Assembly: GCA_029204225.1 (NCBI GenBank)
Contig: CM055112.1
Span: forward strand, 26,394,795-26,458,794
Direction of reading: 5' to 3'
Length of the DNA stretch: 64,000 bases
DNA from: Diphasiastrum complanatum
Taxonomy: Eukaryota > Streptophyta > Lycopodiopsida > Lycopodiales > Lycopodiaceae
The notes below the pieces were generated by a model. The model made no database searches and had not been told where the DNA came from. It saw only the letters and a list, made by a program, of their open reading frames with translations. The position numbers and the translations under genes are program-made. How positions within the stretch are numbered: position 1 is the first letter of the stretch; every line of letters starts with the position of its first letter. Shown here one piece after another: positions 9,990-19,288 of this stretch.

Positions 9990-11118
9990 ACGAAGATTTC
10001 CTCTGTTATGTCGATCCTGATCGTTTTAAAGCCGCACCAAAAATCCAAGGCACTAGATCCACAAGAGCCTCTAGCGAGCATAGATCTAATCCAAACAATA
10101 GAGCCTGACAAGGCAATACTGTCGTAGGCCGGATGGATACAGTGATAGATGGATCCACAACTAGCATTCCTGTCACAAGAATGTATAGATTGGGACCTAG
10201 CTCAAGACGAGGCTCTTTATAATCTAGGAATCTTGTTATGGGACATTAGCATAAAGATGGTAAAAGATCCTACCCCTAATCCACAATCAAGATCACCAAT
10301 GAACGCCAAGGAAAAAGAGCCAATTACCTTGGATTCTCCACTTAGAGAACCTCTGAAGGAAAAAACTCCAATCACCCTCGTAGATCTGGGTATGAAACCG
10401 TCCAAGAGCATCAAAAAGCTTGATCGTGCTATGAGAAGATTGGGTTTCGACACTCAGCCAATCACCAACCCGCTCTATGAATGTAAGCTCCTACATAAGG
10501 CAAAAACCACTGAGTGGAAGACTAAGAGTGATAAAAGAGGAATCAAGTCTAAGTTGCTGACCGACCAAGAATTGAAAGAGAAGATTTGTCAGGACGTCAT
10601 AGAAGAGCCCAAGCCCGCGCATGACGTACCGCAATACTTCAAGGATTACGAAATGGATGAAGTGATAGTGGTTATGCCTAGGGCTAAAACAGAACCCTTA
10701 GAGGAAACCTCTTAAGGAGCCAATGTGTATGAAGGTCTTGCTCGTACGAAAGACATAGATCTGGCTGAGAAGGGAGAAGAAAGTCGTATGGTATCAGTAG
10801 GGGAGGATGTCGAAGAAGAGGAACTCAAGGATCTCAAGGCACTTCTCCACAAATACCGTGATTGTCTTGCTTGGAATTATGCTGAGCTGAAAGGCATCTC
10901 GCCAGATGTAGTCATTCATACCATTTCACTGGTTGGTGGTGCAAAACCCTCAATCAGTAGAACCTATAGGTCCAATCTACAATATGCCCAGTTGATCCAA
11001 GAAGAATTGAAAAAGATTCTAGATGTAGGATTCATCTATGAGATGGAGCACACTGACTGGGTATCGCCAATTGTGTAGTACCTAGGAAAAAAGAAAAATT
11101 TCAAATCTATGTGGACTA
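9990..11118 (+). pseudogene. Ty3/gypsy (Tat-like) polyprotein, region before RT and RT start (element G, part 1)
   Basis: A 188-codon frame at 10149-10715 precedes a 117-codon frame at 10725-11078. The latter carries LHKYRDCLAWNYAELKGISP and KILDVGFIYEMEHTDWVSPI, the start of gypsy RT. The frame slips near 11076, then FQIYVDY is followed by the insertion of element H at 11119. The reading resumes at 21679 with KKLNAITNKDHFPLPFTENV. The spacer between protease and RT is long, as in Tat/Athila lineages. At least two stop/frameshift lesions make it non-functional. Confidence 0.85.
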
Positions 11119-11693
11119 TGTGAAAGTTTTCAGATCTTTAAGATCCAATTAACTTGAAAGATCTTTGGTTAGAAAGAAAAATACACTACCAATCTCACCA
11201 ATGTAGAAAAATCAACATCTACACACAAAATGAGATGCAAACACTAGGTCACACGTGTGAAACCGAAAATAACAATTATGGATCATTCTACACATAAAAT
11301 TATATGCAATCACCAATATAGTGCACCAATGGATTGTAGAACCCAAGAGAACCATGTATAAGCATGAAATGAGGTAGAGAAGAGAGAAGATCACTCTCTC
11401 CACAAGTTACATCCATTTATAACAGGTCCAAATCCTATTTGGCCACTTGGCTTTCCCTCCAAAATGTAAACCCTACTATTTTTGGGTCTAGATTCAATGT
11501 ACCCAACTATTCAAATTTGAATCTCCTAAAACTCGCCTCCAAACTTTTCCACACTTTCAGAAATTGTTTATTCAAATGAAATTTAGACTAATGAACTTTG
11601 AAAAGTTATTCTCTAAGTCTAAAACAAGTTTTGGCCTCAATATGCCAGATATGAAATATTGACAAAATAATCAAACTAGTTGAATCTTTCACA
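11119..11693 (-). repeat. 3' LTR of element H (575 bp)
   Basis: It matches 21034-21678 apart from small changes and a ~70-bp segment present only in the other copy (about 21161-21235). It carries the palindrome CACACGTGTG at 11250-11259. The PPT on - (GTTGAAGAGGGAG) adjoins at 11694-11706. Confidence 0.9.
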
Positions 11694-11705
11694 CTCCCTC
11701 TTCAA

Positions 11706-12480
11706 CTAGTTTAGCATAGACTTTGATATCACTCCAAGTGAAGTCCTATAATTAATGAGCAAGTCCTTTCCCAATGCTTTGGTGAAGATATCAGCTACAC
11801 ATTCTCTTGAAGACACATGTTGAATCTCCATCACTTTTGCAATGACTTGTTCCCTCACAAAATATTGCAATATCATTCCAATGAGACATGAAGAATCAAT
11901 TAGAATGTAAATGAAATAATTCCACCATGCTTCCAACTTTGACCTCTCTGGAAAAATACAGCAAACAAACAATAAATGTGAGTGATCAACTTTTGCTTGC
12001 ATGTCCCCTCCTTTGTCCTTTGTTGCCATGTATCCACCATGATACACCATGAATGAGCCTCCATCTCCATCTTGCCTCAAAATACCATAATACCTTGATG
12101 ACTTGACCATGAATGAGTGATATAATAAACCTCCAATAGCTTCATTTCCATGAACCATCCAAGAATGCTAGTACAAATCAACATCAAAACAATGCTCACC
12201 AATGTAGCTAGTTTTACCATATCTTGACAATTTGCACACATTCACATGAAATTGCTCAAACATGAGATAATACAAGTAAAGTAAACTTGAATAACACTTC
12301 CTTGCTGCTCTTTTGACCTTATTTGAGTCTTCAATAAGCTACAAAAACAAATCCATAACATCTTTGCCAATTACCTCTCTTTTGATGCTCTTGACTAGTT
12401 CCAAATTGCCAGCTTCTCTTTTGACTAGTTGAAGCCCTTTGAGATCAACCTCTTGATCAAAGTCATTGAACAAAATAACA
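11706..12480 (-). pseudogene. Element H 3' part: ORF-X relative fused to RNase H tail
   Basis: On -, 12158 to 11706 encodes ...GDGGSFMVYHGGYMATK... and ends with the copia RNase H tail VADIFTKALGKDLL...SKSMLN. Upstream (12480-12160) a degenerate frame reads DQEVDLKGLQLVKREAGNLE, LVKSIKREVIGKDVMDLFL and AARKC. This aligns with the ORF-X of element I (LEDQEVDLG..., LVKSIKEETNGQGILDLFL, AARKC). Agreement at amino-acid level in the same frame suggests ORF-X was coding in an ancestor. Stops and indels break it here. Confidence 0.7.
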
Positions 12481-12499
12481 TCCATCCATTTGCATAGCA

Positions 12500-12640
12500 C
12501 CATCTACACAAAAAGATCCTCCAAAAAATGTTTCATTCTCCATAAGAGCTTGATACTCAAGATCCATTGCTTGGATCCACTCCTCTTCTTTCCTTGCTTG
12601 ATCTACACTTGTACGTTCATTCATCCTTAGTGGTGGCTAT
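12500..12640 (-). pseudogene. Element H reverse transcriptase start
   Basis: On - the frame gives NERTSVDQARKEEEWIQAMD followed by LEYQALMENETF, the conserved start of copia RT (E-W-x-x-A-M-x-x-E). It ends abruptly into ORF-X-like sequence instead of continuing to the RT catalytic core. The linker missing upstream of it is found on + at about 20620-20905. Confidence 0.75.
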
Positions 12641-12964
12641 TAGATTTCATAATCAACATTTCAGCATTTGCATGTAGATCTGGAATGATCAATCTTTTGT
12701 GATTTTGTCAAAACCCTAATTTTGATTGGATCTCTAGATAGTGAGGCTTCTAGACTTCATTTGAGTGTGTTTCAATCTTAGGAAGTGGCAAAAGTCATTA
12801 GATTGAGGATACATCATAGGTTGATTTGCTTGGTATAAGTGCTAGAAGAGACTTTTTGAGATAGTTTCAAATCTTGGTGATTTCTTTTGACAACATTTGT
12901 TGTTGTTCAAAGGAGTGCTTTGTGTATTGAAAAAGGTTGAAAAAGAAGATCAGGTCATTGCTAC
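12640..12964 (+). other. Leader (5' UTR) of the inverted H/J block
   Basis: This non-coding stretch before the gag start is matched in reverse complement by 58050-58330 (TTAGTGGTGGCTATTAGAT, CTAATTTTGAT, GTGTGTTTCAATCTTAGG, GGTATAAGTGCTAGAAGAGA). It is therefore retrotransposon leader, in + orientation here, opposite to the H LTRs. Confidence 0.7.
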
Positions 12965-13737
12965 ATGGCAACCTCAATTGGTGTAATGTTGGAAGCCAAT
13001 GATAGGCTTACCTCAAGCAACTATTCATTGTGGAAAGTGAGGATATTGAAGTCACTTCTTGAGATGAATGATGTTTTGGATATAGTTGTAGGTTTGGAGG
13101 AGAGACCAACAACACAACCAGATCAAATGAGGTATGACAAGAGGGCCAAGAAGGCTCTACACATGATAAAGATAAATGTTACCAATGAGCTTCTCAAGGA
13201 AATTGGTAAGTGCACATCATCTTTGAAAGCTTCGAATTCATTGAAGAAGCTTTATAAAGTCCAAGTCTACTTCTAGAGTGTTGACTCTAAGAAGGCAAAT
13301 TTTTTCTTTTTTGCAAAAGAATGAAGAAAGTCCAAGTACTTTTGTTTTGAGAATGAAAGCATTGAATGATGAGTTGGCTTGCATTGATGAAAGCATTAAG
13401 GAAGGAGAGCTTATTCAAGTGATTTTTAATGGCTTGTTGGATGCTCATGCTAACGTTGTTCAAAGTATTGCCATTCAAAAGACTTTTCCAAATTTGATGG
13501 ATCTTCAAGAGATCTTGGTCAATGAGGAATATAGGCTTCAAGCAAGAGGTGGATCTACATCGACACTTCAAGAGGATGCTATGTTCACAAAGGGCAAATT
13601 CAAGGGCAAAACCAAAAGTAAGTGGTCTGAAGGGCAATATCAAGTGGATGCTCCTTCAAATGGCAAAAAGAAGGATAGATCAAAGCTCAAGTGCTTCTAT
13701 TGTGGCATCAAAGGACACTTTGCAAGTGAGTGCTGTG
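12965..13737 (+). pseudogene. Copia gag (block J), interrupted by element I
   Basis: ATG at 12965 starts MATSIGVMLEANDRLTSSNY and continues KALHMIKINVTNELLKEIGK. A frameshift near 13255 moves to the frame MLTLRRQIFSFLQKNEESPS..., then ELIQVIFNGLLDAHANVVQS and KGKFKGKTKSKW. The zinc knuckle CFYCGIKGHFASEC ends at about 13733, where element I has inserted. The coding sequence resumes at 19294 with YKKKRDQED. About 50% of residues match element I Gag, so J and I are relatives. Confidence 0.87.
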
Positions 13738-14380
13738 AAAAATACAGATCCTAAGTGGATCTAAACTCCAAGATCATTGGCTTGAATGCTTGCACTCCAA
13801 ACTACATAAGCTAGGAATTGGCAACACATTCTATGCTACCTAGAATGCAAAGAACTTGATCAAAAAGCATTTATCACAAATGGAAACTTCCATAAACATC
13901 AAGTGCGGCCCAAAATAGCATTATACAGTCCATAATACATCAGCCTATCACTTTTGGAAAGCACCTAAGATCATACACACAAAGCTTGAACTCAATCACT
14001 ACACAATGCCAACAATGGAAGGAGAACCCAATAGAAAAATCTCTCATTAAGCAAATGAATACAATGGATATGCTCCAACCTGTTTCTCCACGGCCTACCT
14101 GCTATATATAGCTGAGAGAGATGACTCTCTCTCCTCTCTCTAGACCCTCCTTACCTAAAATATGCCCTATATAGGTAAAATTGGCATATATGTCCAAAAT
14201 ACATGAAAATGGACTCATTTCGAAGGTCTTGAAGTTTGACACTTCTTCATACTGAAAAAATACACTTACTAAAAATATCTAGACCTGTTTCACATGTGTG
14301 AAAAGTCAGATCCTAAACTATGTGCCATTTTTAGCAATTTTGGCCTAAAACTAGACAAGGAAATGTTGACAATTTTCACA
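13734..14380 (-). repeat. 3' LTR of element I (647 bp)
   Basis: Ends TGTGAAAA...TTTTCACA. It contains TTTCACATGTGTGAAA (14288-14303), where the other LTR has TTTCACACGTGTGAAA; the difference is C to T at a CpG. Confidence 0.95.
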
Positions 14381-14393
14381 CTCCCTCTTCAAC

Positions 14394-15440
14394 TTAACTT
14401 GCTAGTTTTACAACACTACTTTGTTCCAACTTAAGAATGATCTCCATCATCAGAATAGATCTCTTCTCAAGGATCCTAATATGTACAAAATAGGACACAA
14501 CATAATTGATATAGATAATAGTGTCCATATAGGATGCTTCACTATTTCTTACATCAATTTTACATAGAATCATAAAAATGGTACATGTAAAAGAACATAG
14601 AATCTCAATTAATGAATTCCTCCATGTATCCATCTCTGGTTTCTCTGTAAAATAGCAGCAAACAAGTTGTAAATGAAAGTGATCAACAAGTGTTTGCATG
14701 CCTCCTCCACATTTCACTATACATATAGTGAATGCAACATGTATCTCCATGAATGAACTTCCATCACCACCTTGCCTTTGTAGATCTTCAATCCATGAAA
14801 GCCTTTGAGTGAATGAATGCCAAAAAGATGTGTTCCCTACTCCATTTGAATGACCAAAACCTGAACTTGAAATACTTGAAGTACCTCCACAAGATTTGCA
14901 CACAACGCTTGATCCTACAATGTCAACAAGTTGCCAATTTGCCAACACTAGAATACTAGATCTTGAACTTTGTTCAAAAGAAAACATATTGACCACTTCA
15001 ATACCTTTCAAGATCTGAATGAATTCATGTACTTGATCATACAAACCAGCAATGATAACTATTCCATCTCCAAGATCCAAAGGATGCAAAACTATGGAAC
15101 TAGTTTTATTGAAATTTGACAATTTCAACACATTGACATAACAATGTTCATACATGAGATTAGGCAAGTGAGGTAGAGTAAGAAGACACTTCCTTGCAGC
15201 TCCAAAGACCTTACTTGAACCTTCAAGAACCTGTAAAAACAGATCCAAAATGCCTTGACCATTTGTCTCTTCTTTGATGCTTTTCACTAGCTTCGAATTG
15301 CCACTTGTCTCTTGGTGTTGATGAAGCAATCCAAGATCAACCTCTTGATCTTCCAATAAGACATCAAAGATCTTGCATATGTGAACATCTTCAGATCTGA
15401 AACTCTGAAGATACTCCCTCTCAAACACATGATTAAGATC
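14394..15440 (-). CDS. ORF-X of element I (unrecognised, in frame after one UGA)
   Basis: This is the same frame as the gag ORF above it, separated by a single TGA (15443-15441). There is no ATG near the start; the first codons after the stop read DLNHVFEREYLQSF. About 349 codons follow and end 13 bp before the LTR, overlapping nothing but the PPT region. Segments such as DQEVDLGLLHQHQETSGNSK, LVKSIKEETNGQGILDLFLQ and QGGDGSSFMEIH recur in degenerate form at 11706-12480 and 23405-23725. I recognise no domain, and no protease, RT or integrase motif is seen. It could be captured host sequence or a highly diverged accessory protein. If translated, it needs readthrough of the UGA or separate initiation; alternatively the UGA is a point mutation. 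Confidence 0.55.
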   Translation of the reverse strand, partial: DLNHVFEREYLQSFRSEDVHICKIFDVLLEDQEVDLGLLHQHQETSGNSKLVKSIKEETNGQGILDLFLQVLEGSSKVFGAARKCLLTLPHLPNLMYEHCYVNVLKLSNFNKTSSIVLHPLDLGDGIVIIAGLYDQVHEFIQILKGIEVVNMFSFEQSSRSSILVLANWQLVDIVGSSVVCKSCGGTSSISSSGFGHSNGVGNTSFWHSFTQRLSWIEDLQRQGGDGSSFMEIHVAFTICIVKCGGGMQTLVDHFHLQLVCCYFTEKPEMDTWRNSLIEILCSFTCTIFMILCKIDVRNSEASYMDTIIYINYVVSYFVHIRILEKRSILMMEIILKLEQSSVVKLAS

Positions 15441-17468
15441 TCACAAGATCTCATCAATGCTCAAATTTGACCCTTCACTATAGTTAGTGAAAACAATGCC
15501 ACCATCATAAACCAAAAGATAGATTCCAACATTTCCATTTAACATGAAGTAGAGTAGGTGAAGATGAGTATCAAACCTAATCAAAACAGCCCTCTTGAGT
15601 TCATAACAAACCTCAATAAGCTCACCAATGATATCTCCCTTGCCTTGAAGAAGTTGCCACTTGAGTTGCTCCATGTAGTCTTCTTCAACCAACCTTTTGC
15701 CATCTTGACCATGAATGAACAATCCACCACAATCATAGAATGCTTTGAGTTGATGAAGAGATGTTAGATCCATGCTTTGGATCTTCCCAAGAACCACTCT
15801 TCCATTGCCCTTTCCTTCACAAGACTCCCTCTTAATGCTAGCACCACAAAAGTTAGAAACCTCCCTCTTGATAGTTGCACCATAAGAAGTAGAAGACTCT
15901 TGAATATTAGAATCCAAGAAAAGAATCCTTAGTACCTTCAACATAAGAGTGATTGAAGTACTCTCTCTTTTCAAACATGAACTTCTACTCAATGATTTAG
16001 GTAATGAGTCATATGATAATGATTCTTCCTCACTATCGTTCATAAAAACATCATTCAAAGTACATCCTACTTTGAACACTTCACATACTTCTCTTCCTTT
16101 TGACTTGTGATCTCCCTCACCAAGTCTCATGATAGAAACCTTTGATCTACTCTTTTTATGAAGAAATGTGACACCACTTGTTGCACAAATGACTTTATCA
16201 CAAAAAGATGTAAAAGAACCATTTCCTTCAAGCATGCTCAAAGCACCATCATCTTTTCCCACATGATTACATACATCAATATGAAAAGAATTAGAAGAAC
16301 AACCATCTTCTTGCAAAGAATGACACTTAGCATCTCCATCTTTTTCCATATGAACAAACAAGTCATTAGCAACAATCACTTCCAAAGAAGAATCTTCATC
16401 AACTCCATTGATGAAGTTAGCTCCTTCCTTACCTTTTCCATTTTTGCACTTGCCATCTAGTTCCATTGAAGAGCCACCAAGACTTGAAAATCTATGAGTA
16501 GAAGAGTTCAAACATGATACTAATTTAGCACCACATGACTCCATTTGACTAGTAGGTAGCACTAGTCCATCTTCAAGATCCAATGGATCCAAAAAATTGA
16601 CCATAGATTCACCAAAGCTTGCCAAGTTAGCACAACAATTATCATCTCCAAGAAGTACATTAGATCTCAACCTAGATCTAGCATTTTGTTTCTTATGGCA
16701 TTCATTTGCAAAATGTCCTTTCACTCCACAATAAAAACATTTGAACTTGGACTTATCTTGCTTCCTACTTTGCAAAGAAGAAGAATGCTTTCCATGCTCC
16801 AAACTACCTTGCTTGGACCACTTGCCTTTGAACTTGCCCTTTGTGAAAAGAGCTTCTTCATCTCCACCTTGTGTTGATGCACCACCACCTTTGGCTTGCA
16901 ACCTATGCTCTTCAGCCACCAAGATCTCTTGCAAGTCATTGACACTTGGCAAGGACTTTTGTATAGCAAAGCATTGTACAAGGTTAGAATGTTCATCAAG
17001 CAAACCATTCAACATGACTTGAACTAGTTCCCCATCCTTTATGCTTTCATCTATGCATGCTAGATCATCATTCAAGGATTTAACCTTCAAGACAAATGAA
17101 TGTGCACTCTCTCCCTCTCTTTGACAACTTTGGAAGATTTGCCTTCTTAGGGTGAGAACCCTAGATGTGGATTTGGACTCATAGATCTTCTTCAAAGCAT
17201 TCCATGCTTCACTTGAAGAAGTACATTTACCAACTTCTTTAAGAAGTTCATTGGTAACATTCATCTTTATGATATGTAAGGCTCTTTTAGCCCTTCTATC
17301 AAAATTTAGTTGCTCTTGAAGAATTAGAGGTCTTTCTTCAATTCCCACAACTATATCCATTAGCTCATTCAACTCTAGTAAAGACTCCATCCTCACTTTC
17401 CAAGTTGAATAGTTTGTAGAGTTTAACCTCTCTTTAGCTTCCAACATGATTCCACCATTGGATGTCAT
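15441..17468 (-). CDS. Gag of element I with ~380-residue C-terminal extension
   Basis: The chosen start is ATG at 17468 (MTSNGGIMLEAKERLNSTNY); the frame extends further upstream but without an ATG. The Gag core is WKVRMESLLELNELMDIVVG, INVTNELLKEV-like and TLRRQIFQSC..., then ELVQVMLNGLLDEHSNLVQ, the basic stretch KGKFKGKWSKQGS and the knuckle CFYCGVKGHFANEC. After residue ~290 the frame does not enter protease but continues through an unrecognised Ser/Asp/Lys-rich region (e.g. SSLGGSSMELDGKCKNGKGK, MNDSEEESLSYDSLPKSL) to a TGA at 15443-15441. A PLDLEDGLVLP block here resembles PLDLGDGIVII in ORF-X, hinting at an internal duplication. Gag would form the particle; the extension is of unknown role. 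Confidence 0.8.
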   Translation of the reverse strand: MTSNGGIMLEAKERLNSTNYSTWKVRMESLLELNELMDIVVGIEERPLILQEQLNFDRRAKRALHIIKMNVTNELLKEVGKCTSSSEAWNALKKIYESKSTSRVLTLRRQIFQSCQREGESAHSFVLKVKSLNDDLACIDESIKDGELVQVMLNGLLDEHSNLVQCFAIQKSLPSVNDLQEILVAEEHRLQAKGGGASTQGGDEEALFTKGKFKGKWSKQGSLEHGKHSSSLQSRKQDKSKFKCFYCGVKGHFANECHKKQNARSRLRSNVLLGDDNCCANLASFGESMVNFLDPLDLEDGLVLPTSQMESCGAKLVSCLNSSTHRFSSLGGSSMELDGKCKNGKGKEGANFINGVDEDSSLEVIVANDLFVHMEKDGDAKCHSLQEDGCSSNSFHIDVCNHVGKDDGALSMLEGNGSFTSFCDKVICATSGVTFLHKKSRSKVSIMRLGEGDHKSKGREVCEVFKVGCTLNDVFMNDSEEESLSYDSLPKSLSRSSCLKRESTSITLMLKVLRILFLDSNIQESSTSYGATIKREVSNFCGASIKRESCEGKGNGRVVLGKIQSMDLTSLHQLKAFYDCGGLFIHGQDGKRLVEEDYMEQLKWQLLQGKGDIIGELIEVCYELKRAVLIRFDTHLHLLYFMLNGNVGIYLLVYDGGIVFTNYSEGSNLSIDEIL

Positions 17469-18629
17469 GATGCTAATATCTTCTTGTGTCCTTAGGCTCT
17501 GTTCTAATGCACCTAGCACTCTCCTTTCTCTCAATAAATGAAGAAGGAGAAGATCTTAAAAGATTTAGAACCCTAAATGACCTCTATCTTGAAACTATTT
17601 GGCTTTCAAGCATAGAAAGGAAGATTGAAACACATGCAACACTTTGCACACACTAAGAATGGATTACAAACTCAAACCAACCTGAACACACTCTTGCTTA
17701 AGCTCTCAAACTTTCCAGCAAGTGACCAAATCAAGTTATGGTGTGAAGAGTTACTTGCATTCTTAGAAAATACCCAAAACTAGGATGCCAAAATTACCTA
17801 GTAATGAACAAACTTGATCAACATATGATCACCACACTAAGATATTGATTCAACCTGTAAAACCACATGTAAACCACACTTCTAAAAGTTTATAAACTCC
17901 AGCAAGTGATAAATACAAGATTTAGAGGTGAATGAATGAGCACACTTAGTGAATCACAAGACTAGCTTCACTATCTTGTCAAAATTTGGTGTTTAGATGT
18001 AGATCTAAGATCACTTCACATGAGAATGTTCCTCAACCTGTTAAGAACCTGAAAACACACTTGCATAATGGTTAACACCTTCCAGCAAATGCTCCAATCA
18101 AATTACATAAGGAGAGTTACTTACATGCTCAACAAAGTACACCAAAAATTATGCCAAAATTGATGACAATCTTTACAATATGCTCTTCACAATGGAGCTT
18201 ACAATATGTTCACCCAAAAAAGGGGATCTTTCATCCAAATGGGAGCTTTGCTCAGCCTTTAGGAGAATTACAACTCACTCAAAAGAGCATTTGTCATCCA
18301 CTTAAGGAGAAGTTTCATCCACTTAAGGAGAGTGTTCATCCAAGAATGGAGATTGTCAACAATAGGATTGAAAAGAACATTGTTAGTATTGAATATGCAC
18401 AAGCCTCACAATCACAAATGATTAGGTGTTATGATCTGATCCAAAATAGTTTCTTTTCAGCCTCTGATCTTCAATAGACCTGAAATATGCTTTTGATCCA
18501 CAAGTTCAACTCACAAAACAAAGGTTAGTAAGATTTGATCAACAAAGCAATGCAAAATCATGCTAGAACTTGATCAAACATCCAAATATCACCAAAAATG
18601 GAATACTTACTGTAAATAGAAGCCAACCA
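17469..18629 (-). other. Leader region of element I
   Basis: About 1.16 kb lies between PBS and gag on -, with no supported coding. On + there is a 108-codon ORF (18151-18477) with repeated CATCCACTTAAGGAGA units; it is antisense to the transcript and has no recognisable family, so it is not called. The leader probably carries packaging and dimerisation signals. Confidence 0.6.
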
Positions 18630-18641
18630 GCTCTGATACCA
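18630..18641 (-). other. Primer-binding site of element I
   Basis: On - the sequence directly after the 5' LTR is TGGTATCAGAGC, complementary to the 3' end of plant initiator Met tRNA. Confidence 0.9.
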
Positions 18642-19288
18642 TGTGAAAAATACAGATCCTAAGTGGATCTAAACTCCAAGATCATTGGCTTGAATGCTTG
18701 CACTCCAAACTACATAAGCTAGGAATTGGCAACACATTCTATGCTACCTAGAATGCAAAGAACTTGATCAAAAAGCATTTATCACAAATGGAAACTTCCA
18801 TAAACATCAAGTGCGGCCCAAAATAGCATTATACAGTCCATAATACATCAGCCTATCACTTTTGGAAAGCACCTAAGATCATACACACAAAGCTTGAACT
18901 CAATCACTACACAATGCCAACAATGGAAGGAGAACCCAATAGAAAAATCTCTCATTAAGCAAATGAATACAATGGATCTGCTCCAACCTGTTTCTCCACG
19001 GCCTACCTGCTATATATAGCTGAGAGAGATGACTCTCTCTCCTCTCTCTAGACCCTCCTTACCTAAAATATGCCCTATATAGGTAAAATTGGCATATATG
19101 TCCAAAATACATGAAAATGGACTCATTTCGAAAGTCTTGAAGTTTGACACTTCTTCATACTGAAAAAATACACTTACTAAAAATATCTAGACCTGTTTCA
19201 CACGTGTGAAAAGTCAGATCCTAAACTATGTGCCATTTTTAGCAATTTTGGCCTAAAACTAGACAAGGAAATGTTGACAATTTTCACA
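18642..19288 (-). repeat. 5' LTR of element I (647 bp)
   Basis: Near-identical partner of 13734-14380. Contains the 16-bp palindrome TTTCACACGTGTGAAA at 19196-19211 and a TATATATAGC stretch near 19010. Confidence 0.95.

Larger units (their letters stand above)
13734..19288 (-). mobile_element. Element I: young non-autonomous LTR retrotransposon with gag + ORF-X, no pol
   Basis: Complete element of 5,555 bp. LTRs at 13734-14380 and 18642-19288 are both 647 bp and differ at only three sites (14070/18978, 14225/19133, 14295/19203). The target duplication AGTGC is perfect (13729-13733 and 19289-19293) and lies in the zinc-knuckle codons of gag block J. The PBS on - is TGGTATCAGAGC (18630-18641) and the PPT GAAGAGGGAG (14381-14391). 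Coding consists of Gag with a CX2CX4HX4C knuckle followed by a long reading frame with no protease, integrase or RT motif. It must be mobilised in trans; relatives sharing TGTGAAA...TTTCACA ends and the same PPT (element H) are likely helpers. Confidence 0.92.

Noticed and set aside
18151-18477. 108-codon + strand ORF in element I
   Set aside because: Antisense to the element transcript, lies in the leader, no domain; its CATCCACTTAAGGAG repeats explain its open frame.
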